NCBI RefSeq assembly: GCF_000687475.1 | Contig: NC_057317.1 | Location: 4,898,501 to 4,962,500 of the forward strand | From: Ustilaginoidea virens | Taxonomy: Eukaryota; Ascomycota; Sordariomycetes; Hypocreales; Clavicipitaceae | DNA length: 64,000 nt | Direction of reading: 5' to 3' | Part shown: positions 44,001 to 53,825 of the stretch, piece by piece | Layout of the letters: each line of letters begins with the position of its first letter | Position numbering within the stretch: position 1 is the stretch's first letter | Program-made: the position numbers and the translations under genes | Notes under the pieces: model-generated | What the model saw: only the letters and a program-made list of their open reading frames with translations | What the model was told of the DNA's origin: nothing | Databases searched by the model: none

Positions 44001-47000
44001 CGACTGGTCTCCAGGCACAGTTTTTGTTTGTTGTCTGTCACTTTTGGACTTTTGGCAGAGAGTAGCGGGCACAGTAGCGGGCGGGCACGTTGGTATGTAC
44101 ATGGCAACCGCCGGAATCCTCGGCCGCCGCCACCTGGGAGCAGAGCCCGTACTCCGTCCGTAGCGACGAATCATGCATGCAATGGTACTTGCGTACCACT
44201 GGGAGGTGGATAGCACGGTCCTGGTCAGACCTCGGCTGCCCTGTGACGGTCATCCAAGCATTTGAGCGACTGAGCGATGCAATCGGGACAGACCACTGAT
44301 CGAAGATGAGACCGAGCCTGGTACGACGCTTGCTTGCCCTGAGAGTGTGGGTGGCAGGCGCTGAGCGGCAGGGCAAGCAAGGCAAACCTTGACCCGTGGT
44401 CGGGTTTGTGATGGCTTGTCAGGTTCATGATGCTGGCGCGCTCGAGCGCTGCGAGATGCTACTTCTAGAGGCGTACGATGGCGGCGAGTCCGAGTTGAAG
44501 CTGGATCGAGAATCACGTCTGGTTTGAGCTGCTGAGCGGTTGCAAACAGACTCCTATAGACGGAGAAAAAACCGGGGTCAGCGCGACCAACGCCATTGCC
44601 AAGCTGAGCCACAGAAATGACAGGATCCTCCTTCCCTGAGGAGAAAGATGAACAGTTAAACACGGGTGTTTGAGGAAGGCAGGTGGGGAAACGGAAATTA
44701 ACCATTGAAGGCCCGCGCCTGCCCGGTGCATAACTTTTCGAGAACCGGGACGTGCAATGAAGCCAAACATTAAAGTCATGAAGCATGGAACATGGGTCAT
44801 AAGCATGGGAGCATGGGAGCATGAGCTCCGTCTTCATTATTATTTACATGATTATTGGCAGATCTTCGCTCACGACTTCTCACATCAACCATCAGCCACT
44901 ACTCCGTACTGAGGGATGCATCTTGCATGTGCTGCCATTGATTAACCATCGGGTATTCAAAAAGGTCTGGTCAACTCCATGTCATTCTCGACACCCAGCA
45001 GCGGGCAGCGCACAGCGCACAGCGCACAGTGCACAAGTGACAGTGGATAGGAGAGTGGGTAGGAGTACCGTTATTTGGTGCCCTGTCCCCATCTCACTCC
45101 GTATTCGAGTCTCGAAACAATCATTGTCCCCGACGATGTGCGAAAAGGTGTGGAAAGGCCAGGCCATCGAGACAAAGTCGGCCGGAACTCACAATATGCA
45201 GGCAAATGTGCATTTTCCAGGAAGGAGGGGGGGGCAACTTGTCATGCACAATGCTGGCCAAGTTGCATGGAACTTGTGCTCCGAAAGGGCCAGCCTTTGT
45301 GCGATTTTTACATATTAGAGGTGCGTAGGAATTGCAAGAAGCTACGGATGCTTCGTACACAAGGGCCATGCAGAGGTATCCATCCACGCATGCCTGCTCA
45401 AGTAGGGTACATGTACATGTACCTAAGGTGGCCTTGCTAGGACCAGGCTACAGGTACCTAACGGAAACCACATTCAAGCACGAATCAATTGCAAGGACCG
45501 TCTGCAGCCGATGAGCTACTTGCTGCTGCTGCGCACTGCCAAATGCCAGCATGGAATGACCATTGTAAATAATGTAGCAAGTATAATCGAGTGTTATTCT
45601 GCAAGGCATTGTTTTGAAGCTCTCAAGTGGGTTGAACAGCTCTTCTGCTCCGCAATACGTACTGCGCCTTTGATTGTTATGAATATGTATTGTATTCAAA
45701 CATTCCGTCTTTCAAGCCTTTCAAGCTCTACAGACGTACTGCGACACCAACGTCGGCTGCGCGCTGGCTGCACTGTGTTGATGCTCGCAACTCAGCCTAT
45801 GCTACACTGTACTCCCATGCTACTGTCTACACTGTACCCAGTACTACCCGAGCAAGAATACCCCCCGGCCTTCTCTTGACAACATCGTTATCTTGGCCTC
45901 GGAAGGCAAAGGCCGTGCTCAATCGTTCTGCTCGGTATCCCTATCCCTACAGTTCACGGCAGGACGGGCAGGTCCACGGTCAAAGCGTGCTTCCCATGTC
46001 GATCCCCCCTCGTCCGCTGAAGCTCAAACATTTCAGCCCAGCCACCAACAAACCCCAGGAAATGTGAGAATCAGTTCGTGGCCTACTAGTCCATTGCGCA
46101 GGCTTGTTAGCTAACAAGTTACCTCACTCCGTCCGTCGCGTCAGGCACATCACACTTACACCTGGCCGTCTTCTACTCCCAACCAGCCGTTGAACAGGCG
46201 TCCTCGCCCAAGAATAGCACTGGAACCAAGTTGTTGTGCTGGACGAACATCAGGCAATTGCTGAACCAGTGTTGCAGCCGTGTATAAAAGATGTCACATT
46301 CCTATACGTCTTCTGCCGACTTTTCATCAGCCGCATATGCCGTCACTGTCCGCAACGAACTGGGATTTGTGCCCGAGTCCAAAGGCGCTGCAGAGTCAGT
46401 GCACACGCATTGATCATCGGGCTGGCATCGGGGGCCACAATCTTCTAGAATGACGCTATGTACGGAACGGAACACTGGTCGACGCTGCAATAAGTTAATC
46501 AGCTTCATGGGGGGAGGCAATCTCCCTTGTTTCCGAATCTGGTACTCTTTCCGCGGGGTGTTCGAATTTCGGCGTGCCCGGTAGTGGCACTTGACAAACC
46601 ATTACCGAGTGTGGAGTATCCGTCCTTCATGGATTTATATGTTCATCAAATGACATTCCGCAACGGAACTTTTGCCACTCTCCGCCAAACCCGGTCAATA
46701 CTGCTGTTGCGTGGCGAAAGCAAGATTTTACCTGATGCTCAAAGAGCCAATGAAAACGGACTGAAGCGGCGAAGATTAAGCAAAGGTTTCGAGGGGACCC
46801 GTCCCCATCGGCTCCCCAGCATACCAGAAGATTTGCTCCAAATTGCAAAGGAGATTCATCACAGTCGTCACGAGATAGTCATGGGCCTCATGCCGCCTTG
46901 ACGGGCGGAATCGCGAAACCCATCGCGAAACAATCTACCCGGCTAGGAAAATTCTTTACAAAACTATGCCGGAACGACGGAACGTGCCATTCCCATCGGC

Positions 47001-47399
47001 CAGATTTATTGGTGGTAGTAGCGCGACTGTGATGATGACGCCTGCTGAAAGCAGCGGTTACTCGAACTCGCATCCCTATCAGGTACCTCCTAGGTAGGTC
47101 CTCAAAGATAGCCGAGCCATCATCACCTCCCGCAGTTGGTGACAATGACCAGTTGGGAGCATATACACAAGTATTCACTGACACGAGCGGTCAGAGAGGC
47201 CAGAGACAATCGCTCAACCAAAATATCTTGAACCTGCAGCTACAGGCCTTTTTATGTCCATACGATCCGGGATATACCGAGGGATAAACCTTGTTGTTTC
47301 CAGCATCTTGGCCCCCAATGCCAGTTCAGGACCCATAAATCAAGGCATCGCCTTAATTCCCAAAATCATACATGACTCTCTAGCAGAAAACCAGTTCAA
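41052..47399. other. 6.3-kb stretch with no recognisable gene
   Basis: This is the largest empty stretch of the window. Its left end holds the polypyrimidine hexamer array (41341-41526), a 15-G run near 41581-41595 and the probable promoter of the minus-strand gene at 41051. From about 41650 to 47400 base composition is more balanced than in the flanking genes, ATGCAT-type words are common, and no frame shows sustained protein-like sequence with usable splice sites. GGTACC/CCTAGG and TACTCCGTA elements recur (44147, 44903, 45095, 45418, 45452, 47083). The longest ORFs (44250-44837 minus, 46528-46901 plus) have no recognisable domain. It could hold non-coding RNA genes, decayed genes or a lineage-specific gene I cannot see. 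Confidence 0.5.
41341..41526. repeat. Polypyrimidine TTCTCC hexamer array
   Basis: About 185 nt of nearly pure C/T with a CTTCTC hexamer period, 290 nt upstream of the minus-strand start codon at 41051. Mirror-like polypurine/polypyrimidine tracts can form triplex DNA. The Lys/Glu-only ORF on the complementary strand is a by-product of the repeat. Confidence 0.9.
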
Positions 47400-48402
47400 T
47401 CATCGCTTCACCCATGCCGGCATCTTGCGGGCCTTGACATGGCCATGCTTCTTCCTCTCCACAGTTCTCGGGTCTCTCGTGATGCAGCCGGCTATTGAAT
47501 AGGGGTTAGCGTTGATGCTTGGGCAAGACAAAGAGATTTGGAGATGGGATTTAGTCGATACCTTTTCTCAAGGCTGGCTTCAGGGCTGGCTCGTGAGCGA
47601 GCAGGGCTTTCGCGACTGCTAGTGTAATAGCCTCAGCCTGGCCGGTAGTGCCACCACCTTCCACAAGAACCCACACGTTGTATTTATCTAGCCGTTCGGT
47701 TGAAGTAAGGGCCCAAAGAGCGCTCTCACGGTCATGAACACGACCAAAGGCTTGGTTCAAAGGCTTTCCGTTGACAAGAACCTCCCCGTTCCCCTCCACC
47801 AGGAACGCGCGGGCCGTCGAAGCCTTTCGCTTCCCTACGCCGACAGCTCGACCGAATTTGTCCACGGTCACTGGCCTCGGCAGGTTCGAAAACGGGTTGA
47901 TGTCTCGAGTGAACTCCTGAAGCGCGAGCTTGACCGCGGCCGGGCGAAGGGTAGGTTCAATGAGATTCAGCCTCTTGGCTACCCGAAGGACCTTGGCGTA
48001 ATGAAGGGCCTTGATGGGCTCACCCATTTGAGCGCGCATCTCCTCCAGCTTCATCCAGGGAACCTGCGGTGCCTCGCCGGGCGACACGGTAGGGAGGTGT
48101 TGATAACGATTCAGCAGGTTTGCTATGCGGATGTAGGAATCGTTGAACTGGGGCTCTCGGGAGAAATAGGACGGGGTTGCGGGAACGGTTCGGGCATGCT
48201 GGATGCCTTGATAGGGGGTTTGGACTGTTTCGACTGGCGCCAGCGAGTTGGCGATGGAGGCGTCGACGGTTCTTGCGTCGGTGTTGAGGTGTCTGACGCA
48301 GGGGGAAATCGCTGCTGGGCGCCATACCTGATGATGCCATTGCGGGTTGGCAAGGTGTCTATGGCACCTCAACTGGCAAAGCCCCCTTGAAAGTGACGCC
48401 AT
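47400..48402 (-). CDS. MRPS9: Mitochondrial small ribosomal subunit protein uS9m
   Basis: Predicted 310 residues from exons 48402-47562 and 47491-47400. The C-terminal ~125 residues are a complete ribosomal S9 domain (GVGKRKASTARAFLVEGNGE, NGKPLNQAF, GGGTTGQAEAITLAVAKALL) ending in the exon 2 sequence DPRTVERKKHGHVKARKMP and a final KR, the tail that reaches into the ribosomal P site in this family. The N-terminal part is a basic, Arg/His-containing presequence followed by the fungal mitochondrion-specific extension. Reading through the intron would truncate the essential tail, so the short second exon is well supported. It shares a 295-nt divergent promoter with eEF1B-gamma. Confidence 0.96.
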
Positions 48403-48697
48403 GATGGCTGCACACACGGCGATAGCGGACGGCAGCGGGCAGCGTAAGTCGTCGACTGCGTTGATCGAGCTGGCCGAAAAACCATGGGAGAAGGGTCCGA
48501 CGGCCCGGTCACGTGCGGGCACCCAGGCCCTGTCGTCGATTCGTCCGCAAGTCCGTAACGCGGGGCTCGTTTCCAAGCTCCGCTCTTTGAAAAAGGAAAA
48601 TTTGCTTCCCAGCCATTCCCTCCTCCTGTTCCTTCCATCCCACCAGCACCACCATCGTTACTTTTGCCTCTCGATACCAGAGAAAAGACCCGACAAG
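48403..48697. promoter_or_regulatory. Short bidirectional promoter, uS9m / eEF1B-gamma
   Basis: Only 295 nt separate the two start codons, so mitochondrial and cytosolic translation genes probably share regulatory DNA. The right half, from about 48600, is C/T-rich with a CACCAGCACCACC patch, as in leaders of highly expressed fungal genes. Confidence 0.6.
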
Positions 48698-50368
48698 ATG
48701 GCTTTCGGCACTCTCTTCACCTCCGCCGTACGTCAGACCGACCTTCAAACAGGTCGTGTAGTCCCCCCCCGTTCCGGGAAAAATCGCTGCTAACCACGTG
48801 GAACCTGGCAGGACAACTCCCGCTCCATCGCCATCAAGGCGGTTGCCAAGGCCAATAATCTCGACCTCAAGATATCCGAGGTCGAGTTTGGCAAGCCTAC
48901 TGCTGAGCATCTGAAGGCTAACGGCCTTGGCAAGATTCCCACCTTCGTTGGCGAGGACGGCTTCACTCTGTCCGAGTGCATCGCTGTCGCCATCTATGGT
49001 AAGCCCTCTCTGCCTTTGGTTGCCTGTCTTGCCACAACCCCCGCCTTTCAAAGCGGTGTTCGTCTGCTTCGGAGTGTTCTGCAGCATATTGTCTGCCTAT
49101 TGGGCTTTGCATGTGATGACTCAGCTTCTATTCAAATCAGTTATCCCTGTCTGAAGAAAATGTTTCTTGTGTGGATATCGTCTACTTTCTGATCTTTGCC
49201 CAACTCGATTGCACACGGTGCCCTTCTTATGGGGGGGCAATTTTGACTCCGCGAGCCTCACTGAAAACTAATCACGGCCAATAGTCACTTCCCAGAACGA
49301 AAAGACGACTCTTCTCGGCAAGACCAAGCAGGAGTAAGTTTTGAGTTGTCCCTCTTGTTCTGACGGGGTTCGAAAGTTGACATGCGTGCCGTCAGCTACG
49401 CTTCCATTTTGAGGTGGATGTCCTTCTTCAACACGGAGATCCTCAACCCCCTCGCCGCCTGGTTCCTACCTCTGGTCGGCCGCCTGCCGTACAACAAGAA
49501 GAACGTCGATGACGGCGCCCAGGCCACCGAGAAGGCCATCAATGTTGTTGAGGAGCACCTGCTTCACAACACCTTCCTTGCCGGCGAGCGCATCACCCTT
49601 GCTGACATCTTCTGCGCCCCTTTCCTGAACCGGGGTTTCCAGTACTTCTTCGACAAGCAGTGGCGCCAGCAGCACCCCAACGTCACCCGTTGGTACGACA
49701 CCGTCGTCAACCAGCCCATCTACACTGGTGTTGCTCAGAAGCCCGAGTATCTCGAGAAACCCGCTCTGACCAACGTCGCCCCCAAGAAGCCCGAGGCTCC
49801 CAAGAAGCCTGAAGCCGCCAAGGAGGCCGCCAAGCCCTCTGCTGCTGCTCCCGCTGAGGAGGAGGAGGCCGCCGCGCCCAAGCCTAAGCATCCTCTTGAC
49901 TTGCTGCCTCGCGCCACCTTCCCTCTGGACGAGTACAAGCGTCAGTTCTCCAACAGCGAGACTCCCGAGGCACTCAAGTACTTCTGGGAGAATGTTCCTT
50001 TCGAGGAGTTCTCCATCTGGCGCGTAGACTACAAGTACAACGACGAGCTCACCCTGACTTTCATGTCCAACAATCTCATTGGCGGCTTCTTTGCCCGCCT
50101 GGAGGGCTCACGAAAGTTCATCTTTGGCAGCGCTTCCGTCTATGGCGAGAGCAACGCCTCTGTCATCCAGGGAGCTTTTGTCATCCGGGGTCAGGAGCAC
50201 GAGCCCGCTTTTGATGTCGCCCCCGACTGGGAGAGCTACAAGTTTACCAAGCTCGACCCCAACAATGCTGACGACCGAGCCTTTGTTGAGAACATGTGGT
50301 CTTGGGAAAAGCCGGTTGTAGTCAATGGCAAGGAGTATACTCACGCTTGCGGCAAGGTCTTCAAATAA
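48698..50368 (+). CDS. Translation elongation factor 1B gamma
   Basis: Predicted 412 residues from exons 48698-48727 (30 nt, MAFGTLFTSA), 48812-48998, 49285-49333 and 49396-50368. eEF1B-gamma is the structural subunit of the exchange factor that recharges eEF1A with GTP. A GST N-terminal domain occupies about 4-80 and a GST C-terminal domain about 95-205. A KKPEAPKKPEA-type Lys/Pro/Ala/Glu linker follows at about 215-255, and the conserved EF1G domain runs from about 255 to the end (HPLDLLPRATFPLDEYKRQ, FWENVPFEEFSIWRVDYKYN, FVIRGQEHEP). Intron 2 is long for this window (286 nt). Third codon positions strongly favour C, consistent with high expression. Confidence 0.96.
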
Positions 50369-51146
50369 GCCTCAAATATGACAAGCATGAAAAGTAAGCA
50401 TAATGTGATGATGATGATGATGATGGTGCACGTATGAGTATGATATGGTGCGGTAAAGGCGTGGGGGAAAGGGGGGGGGGGGTGTAATGGCGTACCAAAG
50501 CCACGATGTGTTTTGGTGTTGCCACCGGAAGCCAGCACAATTACGTACGATGGCCCACGACCAGGCAGGCCTCTGTGCTGATGAATATACAATACATTGA
50601 CAGGACAGGCCTGTGTGGACATTGACTTGCACGGTGACTTGATGTGAGCTGTATCGGCGTTTGGTCTAATCATTCATTCCTGTCAATGCCAGCCTTCACC
50701 AGTAAACATGCATCCTGCCAAACAGAGACGACGCCCGGAAGGCATGGATCGCTCGCTTTGCCCGACTTAGAACGCTCCTTGCAATGGCTGTTTACGATGG
50801 GACCAAGACACGAGGGCCCTTTGGGATTTATCATGCTAAAAAGAGTTCGACGCATAAAACAACACCCTTGGTCCAAGGTCCTTTGGGCCAGTGTGTCCCG
50901 GGGGGTGAGGGCGTGTTAAAAGCCTCTCTTTCTATAGCTCCAAGCTCATCTTGAACAATGTTATACATTCCCATCCCCCAAAACAAACCAGCCTACCAGC
51001 CAACATACCAACAATGGGGGTATTCTCCTTGTGTGGTAACTCGCTGCTTTGGCAACGAAAATAAGCTGCTGCAGGATATAATCGTCCTCTCTATTATCTG
51101 CCGTCATGGAGAACAAGAAAAGCGCAAGGAACAGCCAAAAAAGACG
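50369..51146. other. Convergent 3' intergenic region
   Basis: 778 nt between eEF1B-gamma and the NIF-like gene. It includes a GATGAT repeat (50406-50428), a G-rich tract near 50470-50482 and otherwise unremarkable sequence. No gene seen. Confidence 0.55.
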
Positions 51147-52100
51147 TCAAGGGCCCTGCGGCAGAGTATAGTTGGGATCGAGCTGGAAGGGCGTGCGGCG
51201 CATGTACCGACTCACGTCGGCCTGATAGCAAAGCCGGTTGAGGTAATCATGGACCTGGGGCAGCACGGCGACGGGTTCCGTGCCGAGCCCCGAGAACTCG
51301 GGCACGGGCAGTATGTTGTAGGGCTCGCTGCGCCCCTTTTCCCGGGAGTCGTCCACCAGGACCGTGTTGGACTGGTCCCAGGCGCCGCCGGCGGCAGCGT
51401 CCGGGTGGGACCTCCTCACGGCGTCGCTGGCCCAGACGACGGACAGGCGCTTGTACACCTGCACGCGGGCGTCGTAGTCGGCGGCGCACAGGCCGAGGCG
51501 GTCGCGGGCCCAGACGACGACGCACCGGGCGCGCTGCTCGGGCGTGAGGAACTGGCGCACCATGCTGTGCACGTTGTGCGGCCGGGCGGACGACCAGATG
51601 GCCACGTGGAACGTGTCGAGGCAGTAGCTGAGGAAGGGGCGGGCGTGGGGGCGCTCCACGAAGCGGGAGGGGTGGCGGCGCGAGGGCCGGTAGAGCAGGG
51701 TGCCGTTGAGGTCGAGGATGACGAGGACGCGGCGCGGGGAGGAGAGCGTCGCGGGCGGGGGGAGGCACCGCGCGAGGTAGAGCGGCGAGGGGGTCGGGAC
51801 GCCGCCCGAGGCGGGGGAGGGGGGCGCCCGGCATCGCTCCTGTCCGGGGCGGGCGGTTGCCGGGGCGGCTTTCCGGCCGATTGCCCGGGGGTGAGGGCCG
51901 GCGGTCTTTGCGAGGTTAGCGGGCGCGGAGCCGGCCATGCCGGGCGGCGGGCGAGGGCTGCTCGGGTATATGCGCGACGAGGCTGGTTGGCGAGGTGGCG
52001 GGCCGGAGAGGCAGAACGTCCGCTGGGCTACGCGGCCGCGGCTGCTGCTGCTGCTGCTGCGTGCGGGGAGGGACGTCGGAAAGCAGGTTCGGGGCGGCAT
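51147..52100 (-). CDS. NIF/FCP1-type HAD-family phosphatase-like protein
   Basis: Single exon, up to 317 residues. The FCP1/NIF homology domain covers about 122-300: motif I is VILDLNGTLLYRP (D130), motif II is IWSSA (about 169), and motif IV is NTVLVDDS (D250, D251), followed by the NIL and LNRLCYQADV regions. Relatives dephosphorylate Pol II CTD serines or SMAD-type targets. Motif I reads DLN rather than the usual DLD, so the second catalytic aspartate is Asn here. The N-terminal ~115 residues are Pro/Arg/Ser-rich and disordered. The start is uncertain: ATGs at 52100, 51938 and, in another frame, 52131 are possible. It diverges from RRP36. Confidence 0.82.
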   Translation of the reverse strand: MPPRTCFPTSLPARSSSSSSRGRVAQRTFCLSGPPPRQPASSRIYPSSPRPPPGMAGSAPANLAKTAGPHPRAIGRKAAPATARPGQERCRAPPSPASGGVPTPSPLYLARCLPPPATLSSPRRVLVILDLNGTLLYRPSRRHPSRFVERPHARPFLSYCLDTFHVAIWSSARPHNVHSMVRQFLTPEQRARCVVVWARDRLGLCAADYDARVQVYKRLSVVWASDAVRRSHPDAAAGGAWDQSNTVLVDDSREKGRSEPYNILPVPEFSGLGTEPVAVLPQVHDYLNRLCYQADVSRYMRRTPFQLDPNYTLPQGP

Positions 52101-52479
52101 TGAGGGTTGATGTCAGGGATGTTGACGCCATGCTTGGAGAGGTGAATCGGGGAAAGCAGAATGAGGTCGCCCCGCCGGGTTCGATTTCGCGTAGGGTAGG
52201 GCTGCCTTGCCTTTTTGGGGTTAGCGTCGACCGAAATTGGCTTTTGCGGGTTGGGTGGTGCTTAGCGGGGGGGGGGGGGGGGGGGGGGGTGGCCAACAGG
52301 CGCAGCCGATTAGTTCCCAAGCGCAGCGCTTATCGATAAGATCCGTGCCAAGTTTCCCTGGCACAGAAAAAAAAGTCTCCGTCTGCCTCGCCCGACGCAG
52401 CTTTGCTTCCCGTCAACGGCTCTCAAAGCCGTCACCACAAGCAATCAGGCGACCCCCAACCCGCGCAAACCGACGCGCA
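52101..52479. promoter_or_regulatory. Divergent promoter region NIF-like / RRP36
   Basis: 379 nt with a run of 23 G at 52267-52289 in the middle and a CTTATCGATAAG palindrome at about 52328-52339. Pyrimidine-rich sequence leads into RRP36. Confidence 0.55.
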
Positions 52480-53495
52480 ATGTCCTCGAAGCGCAAGCTA
52501 TCGTCGCTCGGGCTGCAGCGCCGGGTGCGCCCTCGACGCCAGGATTCACCGGCGCCGGAACCGCCTGTCGACCCCGAGGCGTCGTCTGAAGCCGAGAGCG
52601 CCCCCGACGAGCGCGTTGGCCGCGGTGGAGGCGACGAGGACGACAGCGAGCTAGACGACCACCGGCGGCATCGCTCACTGGTACGTTGAAAAGGAAATCA
52701 TCTTCTTCAGGCCCGAATGGACCCCGTCAGTGTCCTCCGCAGGTTGCCAACCGAATTCAACAGTCCGACTCAGACCAGTCCGACTCAGACGCACCCCCCA
52801 AAGTCAACCTCTCCGCCGTCTCCTTTGGCGCCCTAGCCCGCGCCCAGGAATCCCTCCCCACGTCCCGCCGCCCGAAACCCGCCGCCCAGCCTCCCGAAAC
52901 CCTTGCCCCCAGGACAGACGAAGCCCGCCGCCAACACCGCGCCCCCGCCTCCGCGACCCCCCGGCCCAAGCGCTCCTCCAAGCACGCCCCGCAGGAGCAG
53001 ACCTCCAAGCGGCCCGTCTCGCGCCTGCGCGAAATCATCCCCGACACGCGCCGCAAGCCCCGCGACCCTCGGTTCGACCCCCTGGCCGGCAAGCTCGACG
53101 AGACCAGGACCCGCAAAGCCTACGCCTTCCTGGACGACTACCGGGACAGCGAGATGGCCGACCTGCGGGCCCAGATCAAAAGGGCCAAGAACCAGCCCCT
53201 CGTGCAGGAGGAGCTCAAGCGGCAGCTCATGTCGATGGAGTCCCGGAAGAAGGCCCGGGCGAGGAAGGACGAGGAGGAGCGGCTGCTGGCGGAGCATCGG
53301 CGCAAGGAGAAGGAGCTGGTGGCGCAGGGCAAGACGCCTTTCTACCTCAAGAAGAGCGAGCAGAAGAGGCAGCTGCTCGTGGGTCGGTACGAGAAGATGA
53401 GCAAGCGCCAGGTGGACAGGGCGATGGAGAGGAAGCGCAAGAAGGTTGTCGGCAAGGAGCGGAAGGAGCTGGATGGGCTGGTGGCAAGGAGATGA
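52480..53495 (+). CDS. RRP36: rRNA biogenesis protein RRP36
   Basis: Predicted 317 residues from exons 52480-52680 and 52743-53495. Rrp36 is an SSU-processome component needed for early pre-rRNA cleavages. The N-terminal half is charged and disordered, with acidic DEDDSELDD and a Pro/Arg-rich part. The conserved C-terminal domain is recognisable from RKPRDPRFDPLAGKLDE, KAYAFLDDYRDSEMADLR, KTPFYLKKSEQKR and the final MSKRQVDRAMERKRKK helix. The intron is in phase 0 (62 nt, donor GTACGT). PWP2 in this window acts in the same complex, but the genes are 45 kb apart. A GGAGCT hexamer array starts 13 nt after the stop. Confidence 0.93.
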
Positions 53496-53825
53496 TGATG
53501 GTGAGATTGGAGCTGGAGCTGGAGCTGGAGCTGGAGCTGGAGCTGGAGCTTTAGCGCGAGCATGGCGAGGCAGGGTTTCGAGCGGCAGGCGTGGGGGGAT
53601 ACCCGGATGGCGGATTTCTGCCTTGACCCGACGGCGCATTGATCTACCGTGCATCTTTTTTTCTCATATTCTTTCTGTGTGTGTGTGTGTGTGTGTGTAC
53701 ATTCTTTATTGTAAACCCCTGATGTTGAAAACATGATTTTTGTCCCGTCTATACACTATATATATAGTACACAAGCCCTCGCAGGCCAGGTTTTCGTCTG
53801 TTTTTTTTTTTTTTTTTTTTCCCAG
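53496..53825. other. Short convergent region with GGAGCT and GT repeats
   Basis: 330 nt between RRP36 and COQ8. About eight GGAGCT hexamers at 53508-53551, a GT dinucleotide repeat at 53675-53698 and a 19-T run at 53802-53820 next to the COQ8 stop. Confidence 0.7.

Noticed and set aside
44393..44524. 44-codon plus-strand segment with protein-like composition (ALERCEMLLLEAYDGGESE)
   Set aside because: Too short, with no plausible flanking exons found; probably chance.
46291..46413. 40-residue ORF directly after a TATAAAAG-like word
   Set aside because: The TATA-like word abuts the ATG, which leaves no room for a transcription start between them.
46528..46901. 124-codon plus-strand ORF in the gene-free stretch
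   Set aside because: Starts at TTG; the first ATG leaves about 90 codons with no recognisable domain. Kept only as a thing to check with RNA data.
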